Shown: one piece after another, positions 1 to 15,755 of the stretch
Position numbering within the stretch: the first letter of the stretch is position 1
How the letters are laid out: the number at the start of each line of letters is the position of its first letter
Source of the DNA: Cristatella mucedo
Lineage: Eukaryota > Bryozoa > Phylactolaemata > Cristatellidae
Reading direction: 5' to 3'
DNA: 64,000 nucleotides
Assembly (NCBI GenBank): GCA_009760855.2
Contig: WPIO01000019.1
Location: 5,001,501-5,065,500, forward strand
The notes under the pieces: model-generated
What the model was told of the DNA's origin: nothing
The model's input: only the letters and a program-made list of their open reading frames with translations
The model's database searches: none
Program-made: the position numbers and the translations under genes

Positions 1-371
1 CATCTCGCCAGGGAATCCACTAACCTTACGTATTTCAGCAGTTAAGTCTTGCCATTAATCCTTACTTGATCAAGTGTGAACGCCGTATCTAGGAATGCTG
101 GAAGCTGCTTCAGACTGTTATTGCAGCCTTACACGAAAATTACAAATGTATATTGCCTGTAATCGCCCTATTGAATGCCTAAAGCGCACAACTCAGATTT
201 CTGGCCGTAACATGTTTATCGCTGTCCCACATCGATATCCCATGAAGGTGGTGTACAGGAATGGGTGCTGCCTGTTACCAAACCCTGGTCAGCTTCTACA
301 TGCTCATTGCACTACTAGGCACGTGGCACACACTAATTAGAGTGCTTCATTTGTTTTCAGCAATAAACATT
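1..371. other. Downstream flank of the helicase gene, no feature recognised
   Basis: This stretch lies beyond the polyadenylation signal of the minus-strand helicase gene. The short open frames in it show no family motif and no splice-bounded exon pattern. I see no repeat family here that recurs elsewhere in the window. Confidence 0.4.
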
Positions 372-377
372 TTATTG
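372..377 (-). terminator. Polyadenylation signal AATAAA of the helicase gene
   Basis: AATAAA is read on the minus strand about 135 nt beyond the TAA stop at 513-511. That is a normal distance for a short 3' UTR. No competing canonical hexamer lies between the stop and this site. Confidence 0.6.
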
Positions 378-510
378 CCTTTCAAATTTACACCAATACT
401 TTACAACTTCTTGCACACAGCACTCGTTCATACTTACTGTATAAAATATGCACAACGGCAATGTGTGCATGCCGGTATTTACATGATATTGCTTAAAAAC
501 GCTTTTGCAC

Positions 511-5315
<4,805 letters not shown>

Positions 5316-5584
5316 TGCAAGCTTAACTGTGTCCGATAACGCACTTGCGGCACCAGGCAGACGAAAGCGGCTGAAGATACTATGAGCGGTACGGCAGCAG
5401 AGCATAACCCCACAGCTCAACTAGAGGAAAATGGCGCCGAGTGACATGCGATAGTACTGATAGCTAACAGGAATGTCATTTATAAACACAATTTATATAT
5501 TTTATTATATTTATAAAACAATAAATGTAGATAATTTAATATTCAAAAGATTTTATGAGTATTTCATGGCTCCAACGTTTTATA
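5316..5584 (-). promoter_or_regulatory. Probable 5' UTR and promoter region of the helicase gene
   Basis: This region sits immediately upstream of the minus-strand start codon. The part next to the ATG has mixed composition and becomes very AT-rich beyond about 5460. I see no convincing TATA box at a fixed distance or other defined element, so the assignment rests on position only. Confidence 0.35.
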
Positions 5585-5956
5585 TGTTGACGTCATGGTC
5601 TCTTTCCGCGGTAGCGCCGTTACGTGAGTGGTGGGCATTTAGAGCAAGTAGACTAGTGCTATACTGTTGCATCTCGCGCTCTTCTCCGTCCACCGGTCGG
5701 CAGTCTTAAGGCAATTCGCGGTCGGCTCTAGCTGGTGACCGGATAATGAGGCCAAGCGGTTCCGGGCATTCCAAACGGGCTGGAAACTGCGTTGCGACAG
5801 TTCCGCGTCTGGTAACCATTTCCGGCTCGGAAGTCGTCGGTCGCTCTCCCTGACCCGCGAGTATTCGATTGCCCCCTCCCCCGCGCTCTTGACGGAAAGG
5901 AGCTCTCTGGCTGACTGCTTGTTGTTCCTTTATTAACAAGAAAATAAATGCTTACA
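5585..5956 (+). mobile_element. Possible lone LTR (Ty3/gypsy-like) followed by a primer-binding-like site
   Basis: The segment starts TGTTGACGTCATGG, which includes the CRE-like palindrome TGACGTCA at 5588-5595, and ends AATAAATGCTTACA. That gives TG...CA termini and a polyadenylation hexamer just before the 3' end. TGGCG follows at 5960, resembling the start of a retroelement primer-binding site. The body is GC-rich, unlike the AT-rich flank. No gag-pol coding sequence follows and no second copy is visible, so this could be a solo or truncated LTR. A GC-rich promoter is the alternative. Confidence 0.3.
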
Positions 5957-6140
5957 TACTGGCGTCAGATTGCGTACCCTGTACATTTCTTTGTCACCGA
6001 CTTCCGTTCCCACCGCTGCGATTCTGGAGTTGGCAAGCCTTCTAGTGGGTAGCGTGACGTTCAAGAGCTACATTTTGCATTTCCCATATCTATATCAACA
6101 TCTACAAGTATTAATTTTAAAAGTACTTATATGAGTATTC

Positions 6141-6292
6141 ACACTAGGTAAGGCGGTTGCTTTCACGTTCGATGGGTGATCACTTCCTGCGGTGGGCGAT
6201 CCTTTATCGCCACTGCAAGCGGCGGTGATAGCCGTAAAGGCTCTTCTGTTGCTATAAAAAAAGACTGTTTAATCAGCTAGAATTTTATTTTA
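6141..6292 (+). mobile_element. SINE2 copy (decayed)
   Basis: It matches the full SINE2 copy at 14532-14718 from the CACACTAGGTAAGGCG head, through GCGATCCTTTATCGCCACTG, to the AATCAGC-A/T-rich tail. The B-box part is damaged: the stretch after CACG differs from the other copies. Confidence 0.75.
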
Positions 6293-7096
6293 AGAACGTG
6301 CTTTATATTTTTTCCAGCCTACGAACTGTCGTACCCTCCCACCGGCCGCGGTAGTCCTGTGGGATATTGATGCTCTTACGAACGTGCAACTCCTCGCGAC
6401 TATGCCATTGCCTGTGATGTAAACAGTGCGTTTCCAGAATCATAGGTATGCGCTGATGTGTGCTACGTAGACTCTTGTTTGTGCCTGTACGAACGGTGCA
6501 GCCTAAGTGACTGTCGTGGAAATGAGGTTTGTGGTGTGGGGGTTCTGCACCGATTTTTTTTATTTGGATTGCTGCCGGCTCTCTACTGTGCTTAGCCAAT
6601 GTGTATATATGTACTGAGCAAGATTTTTTATATTGTGCTCCACTAGCCAAAATTCCTGGCCTGCACTCCCATGTTGGATTGCCCGGTGTAGCTTTTCACA
6701 GGGAATGCTCATATGCCAAGTCTACTTCTTGCTTTGCAATACTCGGTAGCCTTATGTGTGTTATTTGACGCTCTGACAGCATACAAGAGGCGACACGGGA
6801 CCACTGAGAGGGCTTCACCAACCGTGTATTTTGCTAATACGGCAGCCAAAACAGCTCACAGCCTCGTTCCCAATACGCCGCGTTCCCACTGAACTCTGGG
6901 TCCGCTCGCTCCGGCCTTCCTTTCGGGATGCAGCCCAACACATCAAAGGCGGCCAAGCCACATCAAAGGAGGACCAGCGTGCAGCAGCCAAGAGGCTGAC
7001 TACAACAAGGTTGCCTACTGCTAGACTACAAGGTGTATTATTTCCGGATTTCCTGATTGTTAATGCTAGGCTGCAGAGTGCATAGGCGTTATTCTT
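6293..7096. other. Intergenic stretch, no feature recognised
   Basis: Open frames on both strands near 6815-7300 look fairly long, but they carry no recognisable domain. The minus-strand one is partly the 3' tail of LINE-B. No exon structure can be supported. Confidence 0.3.
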
Positions 7097-9418
7097 GTAA
7101 TGCAATGTAATGTATCTCCCTCTGTAACTCCAAAAAGACATAAAGACCATGCGGGTGTTACACAGGAGAGTTTTGTATAGCACACTCACATCCCAAGCGG
7201 CTTTCGGTACGCATTCGTTAGCCAACAGACTTCGTCTCACGCAGCAAAGAGAAAGTGCGATGCATAGCAAAGTCAGGAGAGCAGTTGAGGTAGTGAGTAG
7301 CATAGAAGTGGCAGCTCAGGACCGCTGAAAAGGATGAGCCATAGTCGAAAGTAGGAGAGTACTTGTCGTTGTGTAAGAATTGTGGAAGCGAGTTCCACAG
7401 TCTAGGACCTGCAGAGCTAAAGCTTCTGTCGCTAACTGTCTGTAAGCTGAGGAATGGGACAGCTAATTTATTGTCCACACACGTCCTGAGGGCTCAAACA
7501 GGCTGAAACGGATGTAGCAGTTCAGCTTGGTACAAAGGAGCCAAGCCGTGGCCGGCCTTGTGGGTCAGCATAAGAACTTTGCTCTGTATCCGTTGCTCAA
7601 CCGGCATCCATCCTAGCTCTTTAAGCAAAGGAGACACGTGCTCAAACCTCTGGGACTTGAAGACTAGCCTTGCAGCCATATTCATAGCCAGCTGCAGTGG
7701 CCTAATAGCTTTCTTTGGCAGCCCAGCCAAAAGGGAATTACAATAATCAAGCCGAGACAGAACTAAGGAGCTAGTTAAATTGTTTACAAGCAACTGTGAG
7801 AGACAGCTGCTAATCTTGGATAGGGATCGGACGTGATGGCTAGCTGTAGAAGCAGTCTTCTGAATGAAACTTTTAAAACTGAGGCAGCTGTCGAAAACGA
7901 TACCTAAATTTCGAGTATGTGGTGATGGTCGAACAATAACATCGCCTATTAAAAGAACAAAGCCTTTTAATCCTGCACACGTTTAAGGTGTCCTATGAGC
8001 AGCAGTTCGGTTTTATCATCATTTAATTTCAGGAAGTTTTCCGACATCCAGGTTGGAATATCGGCAAGGCAAACATTCATTTTCTCAGTTGCCGCAGCAG
8101 ATTCCGACGGTTTGAATGACAAATACTACTGAGTATCGTCAGCATGGAAGTGATATCCTATTCCATGGGCCTAAATGATTTTTCCCAGAGGTTGTGTATA
8201 AATGGAGAACAGCAAGGAACCGAGTACAGACCCTTGAGTGACTCCACAGGTGACCCTTCTCGTGTCTGAGACCTGACCCCCCACACGACATGGATTGAAC
8301 ACGATCAGACAAGTACGATTTAAACCATGCCAGGGCTTCGTCTGCCAGACCGATCGTTGTTCTTAATCGTTCAAGCAGAACCTCGTGATAAATGGTGTCG
8401 AAGGCAGCAGACAGATCTAGCAGAGCTAGGGCAGTGACATTCCCGTCGTCGTAGAATGTCATTGTTAACACGAAGGAGAGCAGTTTCAGTGGAGTGCAGC
8501 CTCTTGAACTCTGATTGAAATGTTTCTGACATTCCATTATTTTCCAATATGTTCAACCAGCTGCTTAGCAACAATTTTTTCAAGAATCTTTTATAGGAAA
8601 GGAAGAAGGGGAACTGGGCAATAGTTTGCAATGACCTCTGTCTAATAAAGGCTTTTTAAGAATGGGTCTAATGGTTGCCGATTTGAAGGACTTGGGGAGG
8701 ACCCCTTTTCCCAAAGAAGCATTAAAAATCTTGATCATGGCAGGGCTAAGTTGGTCTGCTAGTGAAGACCACATAGATGAGGGTATAGGGTCTTCAGTAG
8801 ACGAGCTCTTTTTGCTAGACCTTATTAAGGTAACCACATCGCATGCAGAAACATCGGAGAACCTTTTAAGGAAGGTCACAGGTTGAGGAACCGCGATTGC
8901 TTTAGTCGGAGGGGGCTAAATGGAGCACGAATGTGCACAATTTTTTCAGTAAAGAAGGCTGAAAAGTTTTTGGCTGAGCCGTTAATATCTGGGGAGTCAG
9001 GCCTCTCAGCATTGGCCGGTAACTTGCTTACTGTCTGATAAATCTGTTTAGTGTCCGACTGGCAGGAATTCAGCATTCGGATGAAAAAAGAAGCCCTGGT
9101 TTTTTTAAGCTTTCGGGTGTAAACTTGAAGGAAGTCTTTGAAATCTACTTGATTCGCATCAGACCCGATTTCTTGAAATAACGTTCAAGCCTTAGCTTAA
9201 CCCGGTCCTTCTTTAGGTTTTTGTAAATTTAAAGGAATCTCCACGACTTTGAACACGGATAGAATAAACGGGAGCATGCTTGTCAAGAGCACTCCCGAGA
9301 GTCATGTTCATCGCATCAGTGAGGGTATCGAGGCTGCTGGGCGAGTCTGAATATAGATCAAGAAGACCTGTATCGCAAACAGATTCTTCCCTATTCGGGT
9401 TAATACGACTCGCCATTC
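7097..9418 (-). mobile_element. LINE-B copy 1: L2/CR1-type non-LTR retrotransposon, RT region, 5' truncated and decayed
   Basis: Read on the minus strand, the pieces lie in retroelement order. The linker between endonuclease and RT is at 9416-8876. RT block 1 (IRPILKKPLLD) is near 8690. The palm block with LLDLSAAFDTI is near 8425. RLDYCNSLLAGLPKKAIRPL is near 7740. The C-terminal block with SAGPRLWNSLP is near 7400. Several frameshifts separate the pieces, and the catalytic YADD region is disrupted near 8150. The 3' UTR carries the AGCC-hairpin and CTATACAAAAC segment, and ends in GGAGATACATTACATT near 7097. The endonuclease domain is missing. Family function: target-primed reverse transcription of its own RNA. 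This copy cannot encode an intact protein. Confidence 0.88.
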
Positions 9419-9493
9419 ATGCACCCACAATTACATAACCTTCACACGGGATTGACCAGCATAGTGTTTCCACTCTCTTTGCATTCAATGCCC

Positions 9494-9650
<157 letters not shown>

Positions 9651-9934
9651 TTTCCCTTACTTTCCATTCCAAATTCTTTAGCAAATGCTGGTGGTGGTAC
9701 CATAAAACCTACTTATGTGGATAGATAAATGAGGAGGCCGATTTCCATGCAGAGAGTGTGCTTTGGTTGAAGCTTTGCACCAGCGCCTCCTGAGAGATTC
9801 CTTGTATTCTTATCACTGAATGCAATCGTGGTTTCATTTCTACGTAGATTACGAACAGCTCAACCAATGTTTTGATCCATCATTGACCATAGAATATATC
9901 ACTTTGTTGCAGCTTGCATTACTGACTTCTGCAT

Positions 9935-10925
9935 TTATATGACACAATCTCTAGTTGAATGAAGACAAGACCGACCTAGTAGTTTTGGGCAAACATGGTG
10001 TTTTCTACTCGGAAATTGGATAGCCTCTCCCTCAACATTGGCTCCGCCAGCATCTCTCGTACAGGGCCTGCATGGAATCTTTACTCCTAGCTGGATATGT
10101 AAGAGCTGAAATATTTGCACTTGGATTTAAGCAAACTTTCTCAAATTGAGTGCTGATGAAACCAAATTAATATGTATGGGCAAAGCTGGTCTTACTTAAA
10201 ACTGAACAGCCCCAGTTTTGGGCTCATCCAGCATATCTCCTGTCATGTCCAAACACAATCTGTATGTTGCTTCAAAGTGACCTTCCACCGGGTGACCAGA
10301 TCAGCACCAGTGTCATTTCGATCTACTTTTGAGCTACGAAACATTGCCAAAATTCGACCTGCTTAGACAATGATGCCACTGACAAACTGGTAAATATACA
10401 ATAAGAAGCCTATAGCTGGTCCGAAACTATGCAGCTAGGCTTGTCTGCATTGAACGTCGTGACTACCATATCACACCACTTCTCACCGACCTTGCACATG
10501 CTCCCTGTAAGGCAGCTATCAGCTTCAAGATATTATTACTCATTTTTAGGTTCCCTCGTTGTCTTGTTCTTGCCTACGGATCCGAAGTACTTTCTAATCA
10601 GGCTTTGCATCGTACCATCGACTATTCTGTCCCAAGTGGTTTAGCTATACCTCTAACAGGACAATGCATTCAGTTCACTTATTAAAAAAAACCTGGAAAT
10701 CACTACCTACTGTCATCGCAGCATTCCCTGGCTTGACAAAATTTAGAAAGAAGTTAAAACCCACCTGTTCTGTATACCATATGCTCCTTCCTATGAATTG
10801 GAATGTGTGTGCCTATGCCTGCTAACACTGTGCATGTCATCCTATCAACTGCCATACTTCGTTTAAATCAAAGGCATTGTGCCTAGAAAGAGATTTAATT
10901 ATCTTTGGGCACAACACAAATGTTT
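9935..10925 (+). mobile_element. Old decayed LINE-A copy
   Basis: Segments match LINE-A in order: a LNEDKTDLVVLGKH-like stretch near 9955, a SLSLNIGSASIS-like stretch near 10025, and RT C-terminal remnants near 10430-10640. The 3' UTR ends near 10925. The terminal hairpin at about 10870-10910 keeps a GTGCC/GGGCAC stem. Many stops and frameshifts show it is an ancient copy. The younger copy at 11005 follows directly. Confidence 0.7.
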
Positions 10926-11004
10926 CATCATTTCTTTAAATAACTATGCAAGTAATTTTGCCTGTACAATCAGGACATGTCCCAGCACCAGCCTCAGGTC
11001 ATGT

Positions 11005-12692
11005 CCCAGCACCTTTCAAAAAAGCTGTAGTCAGGCCAATTCTCAAGAAAGCGACACTAGACCAAGATAACTTTAGCAACCACCGCCCAGTCTCTCTTCT
11101 ACCATTCCCATCAACTACACTGGAACGGGTCGTGGCGGATCAGCTGAACTCATATATTGAAACTTCAAACATTGCTAGTCAGTTCCAGTCTGGCTTTAGA
11201 GCTAATCACTCCACAGAGTCAGCATTGCTTAGGGTGTGCACCGACCTACTTAGCAATGCAGACATGGGTAGAGTGTCTCTGCTTGTTTTGCTTGATCTTT
11301 CGGCAGCTTTTGATACTATCGATCACAAAATTCTTCTAGAGTGCCTCTCATCTCGCCTGGGCACCACTGGCACTGCGATGCAATGGTTCAGATCATATCT
11401 CAGTGGGAGACTCCAGAGTATTGACTTGAATGGACAAAGATCATCCGAGGTACCTCGGAAATACGGAATACCTCAGGGCTCAGTGCTAGTCCGGTTCTTT
11501 TCACGGTTTATACTCTGCCTCTTGCTGATGTGATTGCCAAGCACAATCTTGGCTTTCACTTCTATGCGAATGACATTCAGTTGTACCTTTGCTTCGATTC
11601 CTCCCAGCCTTCGAGCACCTCAAATTCTCTTAACTCACTTGCTGCATGCATTGATGACAACCGCACATGGATGGCAGCAAATTTTCTAAAACTAAACGAT
11701 GACAAAACCAACTTACTAGTTATGGGCAAACCCAGTGTGATTCAGAAATTGGAAAGGCTGACGCTCAAAATTGGCTCTGCCAGCATATCTCCTGTCGAAT
11801 CAGCTCGAAATCTAGGTGTCATTTTCAAAAGCGACCTCTCGTTAGACGACCATATCAGCTCCACGGTCAAAGCTGCCTATTTTCAGCTTGATAATATTGC
11901 TAAAATTCGGGCTTGTTTAGATACGGATACCACGTCCAAGTTAGTCCATGCATTCGTGACATCCCGTCTCGACTTCTGCAACTCACTGCTCACTGGCCTA
12001 CCAGAATGTGCGATCAGGCGATTGCAGCTGGTGCAAAACTCGGCAGCTAGGCTTGTCTGTCGTGAGCGTTGCAGTTGCCACATTACTCCACTTCTCACCG
12101 ACCTGCACTGGCTACCAGTCAAGCAACGGATTGACTTCAAGGTTTTGTCGCTCATTTGTAGGTCCCTTCATTCTATGGCTCCAGCCTATCTCTCCGACAT
12201 ACTCCCCCACCAGGCCAAGTATCGTACCACCAGCTTTTTGGAATCCAACAGTTTACCAATACCTCGTACAAACCTCAATCCTTTGGAGACCTTGCATTTA
12301 GTTCGTATGCTCCCAAAGCCTGGAACTCCCTCCCGACCTGCGTCAGAACATCCCCTGACCTGACCACATTTAAAAAGAACTTAAAAACACACCTATTTTA
12401 GGACAGCATTTAGTGTGTCCCTGTGATTCGTCCTTGATGTGCTTATGCGTGCTGACACTGTGCATGCTGCCACTAACCACATTTGCATGCTGACCCTTTG
12501 CATGTCACCCCTAACCATGTTATTCATGTTGTGTATCGAGCATGATATTACTCACCATTCAATCGCGTTTTCCTTTGCAGCAAATTTACATATTTATTAC
12601 AAATTTACAAATTTACATAATTGTGCCTAGAAAGAGATTGAGTTCTCTAAGGGGGTTTTATCTAGTGCATTGTTATTATTCTCATTATTAAT
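11005..12692 (+). mobile_element. LINE-A copy 1: L2/CR1-type retrotransposon, RT to 3' end, 5' truncated
   Basis: This is the longest LINE-A copy. The first frame (to 11533) has VVRPILKK, NHRPVSLL, FQSGFRANHSTESALL, LLDLSAAFDTIDH and YGIPQGS. The second frame (11530-12363) has FYANDIQLYL, AANFLKLNDDKTNLLVMG, LDFCNSLLTGLP and HSMAPAYLSDILP. A frameshift right after the PQGS motif splits the RT. The catalytic YADD-type motif reads YAND, so this copy is doubly inactivated. The 3' UTR ends in the family stem-loop (about 12625-12660) and an ATT-rich tail. No endonuclease domain is present. Just upstream, two imperfect copies of a 23-bp unit containing CATGTCCCAGCACC lie in tandem (10976-11020). 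Confidence 0.92.
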
Positions 12693-12714
12693 AGTATTAC
12701 AGTCAGACTTAACA

Positions 12715-13010
12715 CATTGTGCAAAACTTGGCCGGTAGGCTTGTTTGGCAACGTCGAACCTGCCAGTTCGGATTACTTTCTTACCTGCACGGAATCCCAT
12801 CGAATAGCTTACCGGATTGTAAGGTCTTAGCATTCAATTGAGGTGCCTCCATTCTCTTGGTTATGCTTTTTTTCCTAAATACTTGTTTACTTAATTATTT
12901 ATCTTGTTTTCGTACCAGCTCTAGCTTTTTCTTTCAGACTCCTTTCATTTAGCCATGCCTCTAACCAACTTCAAGTTCTTTGGAGACCATGCTTTCAGTT
13001 ACTGTGCAAT
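12715..13010 (+). mobile_element. Short decayed LINE-A fragment
   Basis: GTGCAAAACTTGGCCGGTAG near 12719 and a TTCTTTGGAGACCATGC stretch near 12974 match the QNSAARLVC and KSFGDRAF coding blocks of LINE-A, in the same order and on the same strand. The middle is unrelated or too decayed to align by eye. Confidence 0.5.
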
Positions 13011-13290
13011 TAAAACAGAATAATTTACTGATTGGCATATAGGCATCCTCCGACTTGATAGAACTTTTAAATAAGCAAAGTATGCACCCGTTCCTCACGA
13101 TATTTGCTTGGATCACGTGAACTGACATTTATTTGCTGACAGTGACTACAACTGAAAAGGTTATTGGCACAATTCAGTTATTTCCTTAATGAGATTTACA
13201 TGTTTAGGTTATGGTATACGTAATTGTAATAATAAAAATCATTTTATGGAGATCTAAGACAGCTTAATGTAGGTATTAGCACTTCATATA

Positions 13291-14026
13291 GGCTTAAGAG
13301 TAGCACACCAATTGACTAGTAAAATGTAGACTGTAGAACTGAATGCATGACTGTAAATTAAGTTGGTCAAATGCTACCAGGCAGAACCGTGATTCAAGAG
13401 AGTCACTGTTCAAGGGTCAATGCTCCCAGCCCGATTTTTAAGCGAATGTCTAAATATCTGTGATGATTTTTAAATACTTGGTACTGATTAGTGGCCGCGT
13501 AAGTCGATGCCCACAGATGACCGGTCTCTTTTGCGGACCTTACTACCACGTAACATCCGACAAGTTAGAGTCAAACTCGGCTGGGTCCTCAAAAGGCAGT
13601 TACTATTAGTTAGCCAGTTAGTTTTATTATTATTTAATTTAAGAAAATTTGGTGCCATCCATATGCGGATGGCACCTATACGTGCTGCAAATGATTTAAG
13701 AGAATTCGACGTCCTGAAGGGCTGGCAGGGATCAAAGCAAAGGTACAATTGAGTGACATGCACATAAAGTGAAAGCCTAGATTATGTTTGGCAATCACAT
13801 CAGCAAGAGGAAGAGTATAAACCGTGAAATAATTGCACCAAGCACTTAAAAATCATCACTGCTATTTAGACAGTCGCTTAAACAAATCGGGCTGGGAGCA
13901 TTGACTTGAACAGTGTCTCTTGAATCACAATTCTGCCAGATAGCATTTGACTAACTTAATTTACAGTCATATATTCAGTTCTATAGTGTACATTTTACTA
14001 GTCAATTGATGTGCTACTCGTAAGCC
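13291..14026. mobile_element. Long terminal-inverted-repeat element of unknown family
   Basis: Left arm 13291-13482 and right arm 13837-14026 are reverse complements over about 190 bp, with scattered mismatches and small gaps. The outer ends read GGCTTA(A/C)GAGTAGCACA. The inner ends read TGATGATTTTTAA...CTTGGT. The 354-bp centre is partly LINE-A sequence (separate entry). I see no transposase and no clear target-site duplication. It could be a non-autonomous DNA transposon or a fold-back element. Confidence 0.8.
13625..13836 (-). mobile_element. LINE-A RT fragment inside the inverted-repeat element
   Basis: The minus-strand translation includes TQLYLCFDPCQP, IRIWMAPNFLKLNNNKTN and, upstream, the segment around the PQGS-to-YADD interval. 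These match LINE-A copy 1 (about 11490-11720). The fragment stops within a few bases of the inner end of the right inverted-repeat arm. Confidence 0.8.
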
Positions 14027-14379
14027 CAATCGGACACAACTACTTCGATGCAATGAGTGCAATTGATAAACGTAATGCCCGCTTGGCGTACATTTAGTAC
14101 TGAATGTCAGGCCTTCTTGTGTCGGTGGATCTTCAAGGTAAACGATAATTAAATCTGACTCTTTCTAATTATGTTCCTTAGTAGGGATCACTAGCACGGG
14201 CAGTTGATGTATTGCAGGTTACTGCATTCGAATGATAGGGAGATTGAAGTGCTAGGAGAAAAGACACTCAAGTCTTTGGACGGCTATCGTGAGGGCACAG
14301 TGCGATAAAAGCACACGGGGGTTTAACTGCTTCGGGAGAAAAGCACATCAGCCATTCAGCGACGAGAGTGGGAAGGCTC
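14027..14379. other. Intergenic stretch, nothing recognised
   Basis: This lies between the inverted-repeat element and the LINE-B fragment. No coding or repeat signature is seen. Confidence 0.3.
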
Positions 14380-14921
14380 CTCCGCTTAAAGACCGTTGGC
14401 GACAGAAGCTTTAGCTCTGCAGGTCCTAGACTGTGGAACTCGCTTCACAATACTTGCACAACGACAACTACTCTCCTGCTGCCGACTATGGCTCATCCTT
14501 TTCAGCGGTCCTGAGCTGCCACTTCCATGCTGGGTGAGCCGTGATGGCACACTAGGTAAGGCGATTGCTTTCACGACCTCGGTCTTGAGGTCGTGGGTTT
14601 GATTCCTGCAGTGGGCGATTCTTTATCGCCACTGCAAGCGGTGGTGATAGCCGCAAAGGCTCTCCTGTCGCTATACAAAACGAGGCTGTTTAATCAGCAA
14701 GGATTTATTTATTTATTTATGCTACTCACTATTTCAACTGCTCCTCTGACTTTGCTATGCTTCGCACTTTCTCTTTGTTGAGTGAGATGAAGTCTGTTGG
14801 CTAACGAATGTGTACCGAAAGCCGCTTATGCTGTGAGTGTGCAATACAAAACTCTCCTGTGTAACACCCACATAGTCTTCATGAGTTTATGGAGTTACAG
14901 ACGGAGATACATACATATAAC
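14380..14921 (+). mobile_element. LINE-B 3' fragment interrupted by a SINE2
   Basis: The LINE-B C-terminal coding block (LKTVGDRSFSSAGPRLWNSL region) runs to 14531. It resumes at 14719 with CTACTCACTATTTCAACTGC, and continues through the GAAAGCCGCTTATGCTGTGAGTGTGC 3' UTR block to GGAGATACATACATA. The 187 nt between is a SINE2 flanked by ATGCT on both sides. A separate LINE-B copy (62232 onward) has this junction uninterrupted. Confidence 0.9.
14532..14718 (+). mobile_element. SINE2, best full-length copy (tRNA-derived)
   Basis: Its limits are fixed by the ATGCT target duplication (14527-14531 and 14719-14723) inside LINE-B. Order: a tRNA-like head with A-box-like CACTAGGTAAGGCG and B-box-like GGGTTTGATTCC; a conserved body GTGGGCGATTCTTTATCGCC; a short hairpin AGCCGCAAAGGCT; the block CGCTATACAAAAC; the terminal stem GGCTGTTTAATCAGC; and an (ATTT)n tail. 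Polymerase III transcription and LINE-driven mobilisation are inferred from this architecture. Confidence 0.9.
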
Positions 14922-15721
14922 ATAAGGCTCAGTATGGGTACAGGAGAATTGCATTTTCATCAGGAAAGCTAATCGTAAGCATGTCCTTGACTCCACGTGA
15001 ACAATCCACAATTCGACGTTGGTGGATGTGTGAAATTTTGCCCAAGCTATTTAAGAAGGCGATGCTTTGGCCGGCAGGGTGTAGAGGAGCGAGAAGTCAT
15101 CTAGCCAGCCAGCCGGAAAGAGGGCCAGCCAAGCAGGGAGAGTCGAAGTCACCACCCAAACGGTCTATCAGGAACGGCATGAGTTCCGAAGCCAGAGTTT
15201 TTGTCAGAAAGGTTTGTGGCATGGCCGGCCGATGTCTGATGTGCTCCTATAAGCAGGCGATTCAATTTCTATACGTTCGTATTTCCGGTCACGAAATAGA
15301 AGCAGGATCTTTTCCTGTGTAGGGAATCGATTTCTGAGTGTTACTGCACCTGGTTCAAGGGTGTAAGCACGAGTACGGTAATCATGGCATCCTAATTACC
15401 AATGATTATAACCACAATCGGCCCACTGTTCGTAAGCCTGTTGGTAAGCCCGCAGGCCAGTCATTGTCTATAGCTTTGTCTGCAGCTTACAGAAGGGAAA
15501 TATTCACGCTGACTAGCAGTACTTAGAAAACCCTGCGAAAAGAGGCTAGCGTATCGCAGGACTTGTCTGGCTTATTTTTGGGCTCCCGAGAACTGCTATC
15601 TGTTAAAAAATACCTTTGTCCTTGAGCAGTGAGCAAGAGGGCACATCATTGGTAGAGTGATTGTCGTCGGTAGAGTGATTGGTAGTCGTGAAAAGGAAGC
15701 CCTGAAGGAGCGGCTGATCGA
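14922..15721. other. Intergenic stretch, nothing recognised
   Basis: Short open frames (for example 14981-15322) have no recognisable domain, and I see no splice-consistent exon series. Confidence 0.3.
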
Positions 15722-15724
15722 CTT

Positions 15725-15755
<31 letters not shown>

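Noticed and set aside
6815-7303. 162-codon minus-strand frame
   Set aside because: Part of it is antisense or out-of-frame LINE-B 3' sequence, and the rest has no domain.
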